A DNA stretch of 64,000 nucleotides. Origin: Aggregatilineales bacterium. GTDB taxonomy: Bacteria > Chloroflexota > Anaerolineae > Aggregatilineales > Ch27. The stretch covers positions 1 through 64,000 of the forward strand of contig JARKNX010000130.1 in assembly GCA_029976025.1 (NCBI GenBank), in the 5' to 3' direction. Positions 26,677-34,413 of the stretch are shown here, piece after piece (within the stretch, counting starts at the first letter, position 1; each line of letters begins with the position of its first letter). The notes under the pieces were generated by a model, which saw only the letters and a list, made by a program, of their open reading frames with translations, was not told where the DNA came from and did no database searches. A program made the translations under genes and the position numbers.

Positions 26677-27268
26677 ATGACGCAGGATTATCCCCCTGCT
26701 CGCGGGCCAGCTCTTCCGGCGTGTTGATATTGATGAAGGAGCGCAGGTCGGGATCGTAACGGCGGACCTCCTCCTCCTCAAGGAAGCGGAGACGCACCCG
26801 GCCATAGAAGCCAATCGCTTTGTACCTCCCCTGATCGATCTGAGTGCGCATCGGGGTCAGGCATTCCTTGCTGTAAACAGCGTGCATCGCTTCTGGAAAA
26901 CCGTCGATGCGCGGTACAATCACGTCATACCCGGCCCGCAGATCGACCAGGGCGCGCAGCAATGCCGGGTTCAGGAAGGGCATATCGCAGGCGACGCACA
27001 GGGTGTGATGAGCCGGGCTGTAGGTGACAGCCGAATACAACCCGCCCAGGGAGCCGGCGCCCGGCACTACGTCGCTGAACATAGGCAGGCCGAGGGGGGC
27101 ATAATCTTCCGGGCGGTTGGTCACCAGGAACACCGGCAGGCCCAGCACCTGAACGCGATCCAGCACATGCTGGATCAGCGTTTTGCCGAGGAGCGGCACG
27201 AAACTCTTGTCCATACCCATCCGGCTGGATCGGCCTCCAGCCAGCACGGCTACAGCAGTGTCGGTCAA
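26675..27268 (-). CDS. mobA: Molybdenum cofactor guanylyltransferase
   Basis: The protein is about 197 residues. The nucleotidyltransferase motif LAGGRSSRMGMDKSFV lies near residues 9-24, with Lys21 as the expected catalytic residue. LCVACDMPFLNPAL (metal-binding Asp) and FININTPEEL near the end are typical of MobA. It transfers GMP to molybdopterin to give the bis-MGD precursor. Start: TTG 27268 has GGAAGGA 7 bases upstream. GTG 27289 in the same frame is possible. It is divergent from moeA across 58 bp, at the head of a Moco cluster. Confidence 0.88.
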   Translation of the reverse strand: MTDTAVAVLAGGRSSRMGMDKSFVPLLGKTLIQHVLDRVQVLGLPVFLVTNRPEDYAPLGLPMFSDVVPGAGSLGGLYSAVTYSPAHHTLCVACDMPFLNPALLRALVDLRAGYDVIVPRIDGFPEAMHAVYSKECLTPMRTQIDQGRYKAIGFYGRVRLRFLEEEEVRRYDPDLRSFININTPEELAREQGDNPAS

Positions 27269-27326
27269 AGCACAGTCCTTCCGGCTCACAGTTGAAAGCG
27301 CCTTTTCATTATAACGGAATCGCACT

Positions 27327-28610
27327 ATGGCACAATTTTTCAACGTTCTCCCACCCGATGAAGCCCGCGCCCAGTGGCTGGCCCAGATCACTCACCGCAC
27401 CGGCGACACTCCCGATCCCGGCGCGCTTGAGCGGGCCGCTGCCGCGCAGGACGTTATCCTCGCTGGCACGATCCCCAGCCCGGAGGATCTGCCTGCCTTC
27501 TGCCGGTCTGCGGTGGATGGCTACGCCGTGCGGGCTGTCGATACCTTCGGGGCCAGCGATTCGCAGCCGGCCTATCTGACGGTCACAGGCGAAGCCCGCA
27601 TGGGTGAAGTCGTAACGGCGACTATCGAGCCGGGACAGGCCTACCTGATCCATACCGGGGCCATGATTCCCGCTGGTGCGGACGCCGTCGTCATGGTGGA
27701 AAATACCCAGCCCGCCGTCGAACAGGAGGTGGAAGTCCTGCGCCGCGTCGCCCCCGGTGAAAATGTGTTGCAGATCGGCGAGGATGTCCGCCAGGGCGCG
27801 CCGGCCCTGCCAGACGGGACGCTGATCCGGCCGCAGGATATTGGCGCGCTGCTGGCGCTGGGCCTCGGCGGTGAGCAGCATCCGATCCCGATCCGGCAGA
27901 AGCCGCGCCTGGCCCTCTTTTCCACCGGCGACGAGCTTGTCCCGCCCGATCAGACGCCCGGGCCGGGCCAGATTCGCGATATCAACAGCACGACTATCAG
28001 CGCGATGGCGGCGCGGCACGGCGCCCGGCCGGACCGGCAGGGCATCATCCGCGACGACCCGGAAGCGCTGTCCATGGCGATGCGGATCGCGCTGGCCCCG
28101 CCGGACGCTGCCGATCTGGTCGTGGTGACCGCCGGCAGCAGCGTCAGCGCCCGCGACATGACTGCCGACGTGATCAACGGTCTGGTAGAACACTTCGGCG
28201 GGCCGGGCGTCCTGGTGCACGGCGTGGCGATCAAGCCGGGCAAGCCGACCATCCTGGCCGTCATCGGCGGCAAAGCTGTGCTCGGCCTGCCGGGGAACCC
28301 GGTCAGCGCTATGGTGGCCTTCTGGCTGTTCGGCATCCCGGCCCTGTTCCACACCATGGGCGCGCCAATGCCCTTCCGCCCCCGGATGCAGGCGGTCCTG
28401 ACCGCCAACATCCCCAGCAGCGCCGGGCGGGAAGATTACGTCCCGGTGGCGCTGGCTGAGGAGGGAGAAACAATCACGGCGACCCCGATCTTCGGCAAAA
28501 GCAACCTGATCTTCACTCTCGTCCGCGCCGGCGGGCTGGCTAAAGTGCCCCTGAACACGACGGGCCTGCAGGCCGGCGACACAGTTAGCGTCTATTCCTT
28601 TCCCGGTTAA
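27327..28610 (+). CDS. moeA: Molybdopterin molybdenumtransferase MoeA
   Basis: The protein is 427 residues. The MoeA landmarks are RSAVDGYAVRA, IHTGAMIPAGADAVVMVENT, RLALFSTGDEL, GQIRDINSTTISAM, VVVTAGSSVSARDMT, GVAIKPGKPT and GLPGNPVSAMVAF. It inserts molybdate into adenylylated molybdopterin. It is followed after 12 bases by a small membrane-protein gene and then by a second MoeA fused to a binding-protein domain, in one direction. No Moco riboswitch is visible in the short leader. Confidence 0.93.
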   Translation: MAQFFNVLPPDEARAQWLAQITHRTGDTPDPGALERAAAAQDVILAGTIPSPEDLPAFCRSAVDGYAVRAVDTFGASDSQPAYLTVTGEARMGEVVTATIEPGQAYLIHTGAMIPAGADAVVMVENTQPAVEQEVEVLRRVAPGENVLQIGEDVRQGAPALPDGTLIRPQDIGALLALGLGGEQHPIPIRQKPRLALFSTGDELVPPDQTPGPGQIRDINSTTISAMAARHGARPDRQGIIRDDPEALSMAMRIALAPPDAADLVVVTAGSSVSARDMTADVINGLVEHFGGPGVLVHGVAIKPGKPTILAVIGGKAVLGLPGNPVSAMVAFWLFGIPALFHTMGAPMPFRPRMQAVLTANIPSSAGREDYVPVALAEEGETITATPIFGKSNLIFTLVRAGGLAKVPLNTTGLQAGDTVSVYSFPG

Positions 28611-28622
28611 GGAGCGCGGGCG

Positions 28623-29003
28623 ATGGCAAAACGACCGGCCCAGTCCGATCCTCAGACAAAGCTCAACACCTACCACGCCGTCCGCAAGCTCAAGCAAGAG
28701 CAAAAGCTGAGCGACGAAGCGGCCATCGCCTATTTCACCGGCAGAGGAGTCCGGCGGGAGACCGCCGAGGCCAACCTGGCCCTGTATTACAATGTGGAGC
28801 GGCAGCGGCTGAACCGTAACGCCCGCCGCGACATTATCGGCGGCATGATGATTCTGGCGTCCGGCGTGGTAATCGCCATGGTCTACCCCTCTTTCCAGAA
28901 CCTCCCGCTTCTGGTGCGCGGGCTGATGCCCGCCGCCGGGCTGGGCCTGATGCTCTTCGGGCTGTACCGTCAGATTCGCGCCGGTCGCCTGCCCCGGTTC
29001 TGA
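28623..29003 (+). CDS. Small two-TM membrane protein between moeA genes
   Basis: This 126-residue protein is not recognised. The first 65 residues are charged and helical (QTKLNTYHAVRKLKQEQKLS, then a UBA/CUE-like looking YFTGRGVRRETAEANLALYY). Two membrane segments follow at about 70-92 and 97-117. It ends with a basic tail. GGAG lies before the ATG, with 12 bases after moeA and 34 before the next gene, so it is in the Moco operon. Its role there is unknown. Confidence 0.7.
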   Translation: MAKRPAQSDPQTKLNTYHAVRKLKQEQKLSDEAAIAYFTGRGVRRETAEANLALYYNVERQRLNRNARRDIIGGMMILASGVVIAMVYPSFQNLPLLVRGLMPAAGLGLMLFGLYRQIRAGRLPRF

Positions 29004-29037
29004 TTTTTCGCGCCTCTATACGACAGATATCCCGCCT

Positions 29038-31002
29038 ATGACCGCTGACCGCAACATCTACCTGCACGATATCCCGATGGATGAGGCGTGGGCGCATTTC
29101 ACCGCCGCCCTGGAGGCCACCGGGTTATGGCGCCCCCTGCCCGCGGAGGAAGTCCCCCTCCAGAGGGCGCTGGGCCGGGTGACCGCCGGGCCGATCTGGG
29201 CCAGGATCAGCGCCCCCCACTACCACGCCAGCGCCATGGATGGCTACGCCGTTCGGGCGCGGGACACGCTCGGCGCGACGGAAACCGCACCCGTGATTCT
29301 GCAGGAGGGCGACCCCGCTTCCGCCGAACGGCCGGCCCAGCCGGTCAATACCGGCCAGCCGCTGCCGGACTGGGCTGACGCCGTGATCATGATCGAGCAC
29401 GTCCAACCCCTCGGCGGCGGGCGGCTGGAGATCCGCGCCTCTGTCGCGCCGTGGGCGCATGTCCGTCCGATGGGCGAAGATATGGTCGCCACGGAGCTGG
29501 TCCTGCCGGCCAACCATGTGCTGCGCCCGGTCGATCTGGGGGCCATCGCTGGCTGCGGGCATACGAGCGTCCGCGTCCGCCGCCGGCCGCTGGTCGCCAT
29601 CCTGCCCACCGGCTCTGAGCTGGTCCGCCCCGGCGACGCCCTCAAGCCGGGCAGCGTGATCGAGTACAACAGCATTGTGCTTGGCGCGCAGGTCGAGTCG
29701 TGGGGCGGGCGCGTCCTGCGGCTGGAGCCGGTCTCCGACGACTTCGCCCGCATCCGCACTGCTGTGGCCGACGCAGCGAGCAACCGCGCCACCCTGATCC
29801 TGATCAACGCCGGATCGTCAGCGGGCAGCGAAGATCACACCGCCGCCGTGATTCGCTCGCTGGGCGAGGTGCTGGTGCACGGCATCGCCGTGCGGCCTGG
29901 CCATCCGGTCGTCATGGGCCTGGTGCATTCCGGGGATCAGACCGTCCCCGCTCTCGGCGTGCCGGGCTACCCGGTATCGGCGGCTTTGACAGGCGAGATC
30001 TTCGTCAGGCCGCTGCTGGATCGCTGGCTGGGCCGGGCGACGGAGCCGCCCCTCACCATACAGGGCGAGCTGACCCGCAAGGTGCTCAGCCCGACCGGCG
30101 ACGACGAATATATGCGCGTCACCGCCGGGCGGGTCGGGGACCGCGTGCTGGTGACGCCGTTAGGCCGCGGCGCGGGCGTGATTTCTTCGCTGGTGCGGGC
30201 GGATGGTATCGTCCGGATTCCGCGCTTCAGCGAAGGCCACGACGCCGGCGACACCGTGACCGTCCATCTCTACCGCTCCCCTTATGAGATCGAGCACACC
30301 GTCCTGATCATCGGCAGCCACGACCTGACGCTGGACCTGCTGGCCCAGTTCCTGGCGGAGCGCCGCCCGGAGTTCCGGCTGGCCAGTGCGCACGTGGGTA
30401 GCCTGGGCGGCCTGATGGCCCTGCGCCGCGGCCAGGCTCACCTGGCCGGCTGCCACCTGCTGGATGTAGCGACTGGCGAATACAATGTCACCTATGTCCG
30501 CCAGTACATGCCGGGCATGGCCGTGCGCCTGATCACGCTGGCGGGCCGCGAGCAAGGCCTGATCCTGCCCAGAGGCAACCCCCGCCGGATCGCCGGCATC
30601 GCCGACCTGGCCCGCCCCGATCTCCGCTATGCCAACCGCCAGCGCGGCGCCGGGACGCGGCTGCTGTTCGATCACCTGCTGGAACAGGCGGGCCTCAAGC
30701 CTGAACAGGTGAACGGCTACGAAAACGAGCAGATCACCCATCTGGCGGTCGCCGCCGCCGTCAAGAGCGGGCAAGCTGACGCCGGCATGGGGGTGCTGGC
30801 CGCGGCGCGGGCGCTGGAGCTGGACTTTATCCCGCTGGGGACAGAGCGCTACGATCTGGCCCTGCCGCTGCAGCACGCCGCGGAGCCAGGCGTCACCGCC
30901 GTGCTGGACCTGCTGCACGACCCGGAGTTCCGCGCAGCGGTGGCAGCCCTGCCGGGGTATGACGTGTCCGCAATGGGCACGGTGGCGGCGGAGATTAGCT
31001 GA
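29038..31002 (+). CDS. MoeA fused to periplasmic-binding-protein-like domain
   Basis: The protein is 654 residues. Residues 1-410 form a full MoeA module (ASAMDGYAVRARDTLG, VNTGQPLPDWADAVIMIEHV, VAILPTGSELVRPGD, GVPGYPVSAAL). Residues about 420-654 form a PBP-like domain (VLIIGSHDLTLDLLAQFLAE, FRLASAHVGSLGGLMALRRG, DLRYANRQRGAGTRLLFDHL). This domain resembles molybdate- or tungstate-type substrate sensors. It lacks a signal peptide, so it acts in the cytoplasm, probably as a metal or cofactor sensor or chaperone for the MoeA module. Such fusions occur in archaea and some bacteria. It is the second MoeA of the operon and may specialise in a different metal. Confidence 0.9.
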   Translation: MTADRNIYLHDIPMDEAWAHFTAALEATGLWRPLPAEEVPLQRALGRVTAGPIWARISAPHYHASAMDGYAVRARDTLGATETAPVILQEGDPASAERPAQPVNTGQPLPDWADAVIMIEHVQPLGGGRLEIRASVAPWAHVRPMGEDMVATELVLPANHVLRPVDLGAIAGCGHTSVRVRRRPLVAILPTGSELVRPGDALKPGSVIEYNSIVLGAQVESWGGRVLRLEPVSDDFARIRTAVADAASNRATLILINAGSSAGSEDHTAAVIRSLGEVLVHGIAVRPGHPVVMGLVHSGDQTVPALGVPGYPVSAALTGEIFVRPLLDRWLGRATEPPLTIQGELTRKVLSPTGDDEYMRVTAGRVGDRVLVTPLGRGAGVISSLVRADGIVRIPRFSEGHDAGDTVTVHLYRSPYEIEHTVLIIGSHDLTLDLLAQFLAERRPEFRLASAHVGSLGGLMALRRGQAHLAGCHLLDVATGEYNVTYVRQYMPGMAVRLITLAGREQGLILPRGNPRRIAGIADLARPDLRYANRQRGAGTRLLFDHLLEQAGLKPEQVNGYENEQITHLAVAAAVKSGQADAGMGVLAAARALELDFIPLGTERYDLALPLQHAAEPGVTAVLDLLHDPEFRAAVAALPGYDVSAMGTVAAEIS

Positions 31003-31199
31003 GGGACAGGGAGCAGGCAGCGGAGAGAGGGAGCTGCTCCGCCGTCGCCGTAAAGATCCGACCTCCGTTCACCCGGGCGATCCTGCGCCTCATAGAGAGT
31101 TCTGCACCCTGCTATGGCCCTGCGGGGCCGTTGCAGGTAAACTCACTCTGGAAACGCGCCGCGCAATCGCAGCCCGCACCCGGACAAGGCAGTGTATCT

Positions 31200-32381
31200 A
31201 TGCCACAAGAACGTATCCAGAAGATTCTGGCGCAGGCCGGGGTCGCCTCCCGCCGCGCCTGTGAGGACCTGATCCGCCAGGGCCGCGTCACCGTCAACGG
31301 GCAGCCGGTCGCGATCGGGGATCAGGCCGATCCCGCCCTGGACACCATCCGCGTGGACGGCGAGGTTGTCTATTTGCAGGAAGCCCCGCGCGTCTACATC
31401 CTGCTCAACAAGCCGGTCGGCGTGGTCAGCACCACCAGCGCCCAGCGCCAGGAATCCCGCCCCACGGTGCGCGATCTGGTCCCGGTGGCGGAGCGGGTCT
31501 ACCCGGTCGGGCGGCTGGACGCCGACAGCGAAGGCCTGATCCTGCTGACCAACGATGGCGAGCTGGCCCAGCGGCTGACTCACCCCCGCTACGGCCACCA
31601 GAAAACTTATCAGGTGCTGGTCCTGGGGCGCCCTGCCAGGGAGAAGCTGGACCAGTGGCGGGCGGGCGTCGTCCTGGACGATGGCCCGACCGGGGCCTGT
31701 CATATCCAGGTGCTGGGGATGGAAGGCGGCAACACCTGGCTGGAAATCACGATGGGCGAAGGCCGCAAGCGGCAGATTCGGCGCACGGCGGCGGCCCTGC
31801 ACCTGCACATTGAGCGCCTGATTCGCACCCGGATCGGCCCGCTGCATCTGGAGACGCTCCAGCCCGGCGAATGGCGCTCGCTGACGACGACGGAGGTGAA
31901 CACGCTCCTGCGCGGCGCGGCAGAACGCAAAGCCCGCCCGCGCGGCGCTGAAGTCTACCACTCCGCCCCCCGGCGGCCCGGCCCGGCCCGCGGACGAACC
32001 GGCGGGAAGGCACGGCCCGGCCATTCTGCTGAGCCGCCGGGCGGCCCGGCGCGCGAAGCCGGGCGGAAGCCCGCCCCCAGACGACGTCCGCCGGAAGAGA
32101 CGTTGGAAGACTGGGGCACGCGCCCGGCCCGGTCCACCGGGGACAGGCCGCCCTCCCCCCGCAAGCCAGCGCGGCCTTCCGCCAGCGAGCAGACCTCTTC
32201 AGAGCGCCCGCCAGGCGGACGCCCACCAGCCCGCCGCAAGCCCGCCAGAGGTCCATCCGGCGACCGGCCTCCCGCCCGGCGAAAGCCCGCGCCCGGCGGC
32301 AAACGGCCCGCCGCCGGCAAGGGAGGCCAGCGCCCATCCGCGCCGCGCCGGGAAAGGAAGCCGCGCGATGAGCAGCGTTAG
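31200..32381 (+). CDS. RsuA/RluB-family 23S/16S rRNA pseudouridine synthase with long basic tail
   Basis: The protein is 393 residues. An S4 RNA-binding domain (residues 3-55, ERIQKILAQAGVASRRACED) is followed by the synthase domain. The catalytic Asp107 sits in the motif VGRLDADSEGLILLTNDG. From about residue 245 the protein becomes a 150-residue Arg/Pro/Lys/Gly-rich tail (repeats like PARRKPA, RKPAPRR), probably disordered and RNA-binding. ATG 31200 gives the standard RluB start. The gene overlaps the next one by 14 bases. The 197-base gap upstream has no recognisable signal. Confidence 0.9.
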   Translation: MPQERIQKILAQAGVASRRACEDLIRQGRVTVNGQPVAIGDQADPALDTIRVDGEVVYLQEAPRVYILLNKPVGVVSTTSAQRQESRPTVRDLVPVAERVYPVGRLDADSEGLILLTNDGELAQRLTHPRYGHQKTYQVLVLGRPAREKLDQWRAGVVLDDGPTGACHIQVLGMEGGNTWLEITMGEGRKRQIRRTAAALHLHIERLIRTRIGPLHLETLQPGEWRSLTTTEVNTLLRGAAERKARPRGAEVYHSAPRRPGPARGRTGGKARPGHSAEPPGGPAREAGRKPAPRRRPPEETLEDWGTRPARSTGDRPPSPRKPARPSASEQTSSERPPGGRPPARRKPARGPSGDRPPARRKPAPGGKRPAAGKGGQRPSAPRRERKPRDEQR

Positions 32382-33135
32382 CGCTGATAGCTGGGTAGTT
32401 CGCCAGCGGAGCATCTTCAAGGCCCGGCGGCATATCATCCGCGATGTGCTGTTCCGCCTGATCGCGCCCCTGTTCATCCGGCTGACGGTGCACGGCCTGG
32501 AGCATGTCCCGCCGGAAGGCGGGGCTATCCTGATGATCAACCACATGACGGCGGTGGACCCGCTGATCGTCGTCTGCACGATCAAGAACCGCGACGTTGT
32601 GCCGATGAGCAAGATCGAGAATTTCCGCAATCCGATCATTGGCGTGCTGGTTCGCACCTGGGGCGGGTACGCCGTGCATCGGGGCCAGGTGGATCGGGGG
32701 GCGCTCAATACCGCCGCCAACCTGGTCGCCGCCGGTGAGATGACGCTGATCGCGCCGGAGGGGCACCGGCAGCCGGCGCTGGGCCGCCCCAAAGATGGCC
32801 TGGCCTACATCGCTACTAAAACCGGCGCTCTGGTTATCCCCGTCGGCGTTTACAACACCGAACACTGGGTGCGCCACCTGTTCATGCCCTGGCATCGGAC
32901 CCCGGTCGAGGTTGCTTATGGGCGGCCTTTCCGGCTGCGCACGGGCGGGCGGACCCGCATCCCGCGCGACGAGATACGCCGCATGACTGAGGAAATGATG
33001 TACCAGCTCGCCAGCCTGCTGCCGGAGCGCAACCGGGGCGACTACAGCGATCTGTCCCGGACCACGACCACATTCCTGGAATTCACCGACAGCTCTCAGC
33101 CCTCACAGCCGGCTCCCCCGCTAACCGCACCATGA
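32368..33135 (+). CDS. plsC: 1-acylglycerol-3-phosphate O-acyltransferase, PlsC family (first copy)
   Basis: The protein is 255 residues. The acyltransferase motif NHMTAVD carries His59 and Asp64 (HX4D), and the second motif is APEGHRQPAL (usual form PEGTRS). A hydrophobic stretch near residues 28-42 suggests peripheral membrane binding. It is predicted to acylate lysophosphatidate in phospholipid synthesis. GGAAAGGAAG lies inside the end of the pseudouridine-synthase gene and the ATG overlaps that gene by 14 bases, so the two are translationally coupled. A paralogue follows. Confidence 0.88.
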   Translation: MSSVSADSWVVRQRSIFKARRHIIRDVLFRLIAPLFIRLTVHGLEHVPPEGGAILMINHMTAVDPLIVVCTIKNRDVVPMSKIENFRNPIIGVLVRTWGGYAVHRGQVDRGALNTAANLVAAGEMTLIAPEGHRQPALGRPKDGLAYIATKTGALVIPVGVYNTEHWVRHLFMPWHRTPVEVAYGRPFRLRTGGRTRIPRDEIRRMTEEMMYQLASLLPERNRGDYSDLSRTTTTFLEFTDSSQPSQPAPPLTAP

Positions 33136-33157
33136 TGAGCGCCGGAAGGAATCGTCC

Positions 33158-33895
33158 ATGACCAGCCGATCTGGATCCAGCAACCTGAGCATCGAGGAAT
33201 GGGCGCAGTGGCAGCGCGGCGCTTACCGGTGGCGGCGGCAGTTGATGCGGGCCATCGTCTGGGGGTTCCTCTCCCACGTTTTGTGGAAGGTCACGGTTGA
33301 GGGGCTGGAGCACGTCCCGGCAGCCGGGCCGGGCGTCCTGATGATGAGTCACTCCACTATGGCCGATACGACGGTCCCGCTCGGCGTGGTGACCCACCGC
33401 GATATTGTCCCTATGACCAAAGAGGAGAACTTCCAGAATCCGGCCACGCACTGGCTGCTCGCCCTGTGGGGGGCTTATTCGATCCGGCGCGGGGAGGTGG
33501 ATCGCCAGGCGCTGCAAACGACGGTGGAACTGCTGCGGATCGGCGAACTTGTCATGATCATGCCGGAAGGCACGCGCTCGCCGACCCTGCGAAAGGCCAA
33601 AGACGGCCTGGCCTATGTCCTGCTCCGGGCGGATGTGCCAGTCATCCCGGCGGCTGTCTGGGGGCTGGAAGACTTCCGCCGCGATCTGTTCAAGCCCTGG
33701 AAGCGGACGCCGGTCACCATCCGGTTCGGGCAGCCCTTCCGGCTCAAGGAGGCCGGGGAGCGCGTCCCGCGCGAGGTTATATCGGCTATCACGCGCGAGA
33801 TGATGTACCAGCTCGCCCGGCTCTATCCGGAACATAAGCGCGGCTTCTATGCCGATCTCTCACAACTCACCACCGATCACCTGCTCTTCACGTGA
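33158..33895 (+). CDS. PlsC-family acyltransferase (second copy)
   Basis: The protein is 245 residues. The HX4D motif SHSTMAD is at His65/Asp70 and the second motif is MPEGTRSP. It shares the block MMYQLA.L.PE..RG.Y.DLS near the C-terminus with the previous gene, so the pair arose by duplication. The copies have diverged strongly and may use different acyl donors or acceptors. AAGGAA precedes the ATG. A weak terminator follows. Confidence 0.87.
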   Translation: MTSRSGSSNLSIEEWAQWQRGAYRWRRQLMRAIVWGFLSHVLWKVTVEGLEHVPAAGPGVLMMSHSTMADTTVPLGVVTHRDIVPMTKEENFQNPATHWLLALWGAYSIRRGEVDRQALQTTVELLRIGELVMIMPEGTRSPTLRKAKDGLAYVLLRADVPVIPAAVWGLEDFRRDLFKPWKRTPVTIRFGQPFRLKEAGERVPREVISAITREMMYQLARLYPEHKRGFYADLSQLTTDHLLFT

Positions 33896-33952
33896 ATCGG
33901 CGCTCCCATCGCGCCCGCGCGCCCGGATCAAAGCCGGGTCAGACAAGACCTT

Positions 33953-33977
33953 CCCGGCCTGCTAAAGCCGGGATTTT
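33953..33977 (+). terminator. Probable terminator after the plsC pair
   Basis: A 6-bp stem CCCGGC/GCCGGG (33953-33958 with 33967-33972) is followed by ATTTTC. It is short but well placed before the glmS promoter. Confidence 0.55.
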
Positions 33978-34001
33978 CATGCGGAATTCACGCCGGAATA
34001 G

Positions 34002-34030
34002 TTGGCGAAAAGGCAGTATGCGAGTATGAT
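34002..34030 (+). promoter_or_regulatory. Promoter of glmS
   Basis: -35 TTGGCG (34002-34007), a 17-bp spacer and -10 TATGAT (34025-34030). The predicted start is near 34037, which gives a leader of about 375 bases containing the glmS ribozyme. Confidence 0.78.
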
Positions 34031-34094
34031 GATTTCAATGATTCTACTAGCAAAGGAGTGACAGCCGATCTTACTTTCGGGCGAAGGGACAAAT

Positions 34095-34303
34095 AGCGCA
34101 TGAGCTTGCCGGCCTGACCGGCAAGATGACGAGGTGGCGGTTCCTGCCGCAGGGCAGTGCTCACTCTACCCCGGTAGAGGAAAATCGAGGACTCAGCGGA
34201 TGCCGCCAGGGCGCCTGATCGCCGTCCTCCTGTCCCCCCACTGGCTGCTTCACAGCCGCACACATAAGCGCGGTGACAAAACTGCCCGGCGACGGGCGGA
34301 CAA
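34095..34303 (+). ncRNA. glmS ribozyme (glucosamine-6-phosphate-activated self-cleaving riboswitch)
   Basis: The element lies in the leader of glmS. Conserved landmarks occur in family order. They are the cleavage site A|GCGC (between 34095 and 34096), hairpin CTTGCCGG/CCGGCAAG (34105-34112 with 34118-34125), and core GATGACGAGG (34125-34134). Next come TGGCGG (34135-34140) paired with CCGCCA (34203-34208), ATCGA (34184-34188), GCGGATGCC (34196-34204), and GTGACAAAACTGCC plus GCGGACAAC near the 3' end. An unusual 44-base insertion (34141-34184) folds as two hairpins between the core and ATCGA. Binding of glucosamine-6-phosphate triggers cleavage and loss of glmS mRNA, which gives product feedback. 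The 3' boundary is approximate. Confidence 0.88.
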
Positions 34304-34413
34304 CCCGCCGCCACGCGATCAACAAGCTGACCTAACTGTGAATAACCCGATCAGCAATCGGGCGGCTTCACCATGATCGCGAGGCAGCAGCCTCGGAGTG
34401 GAGGGACACGTCT

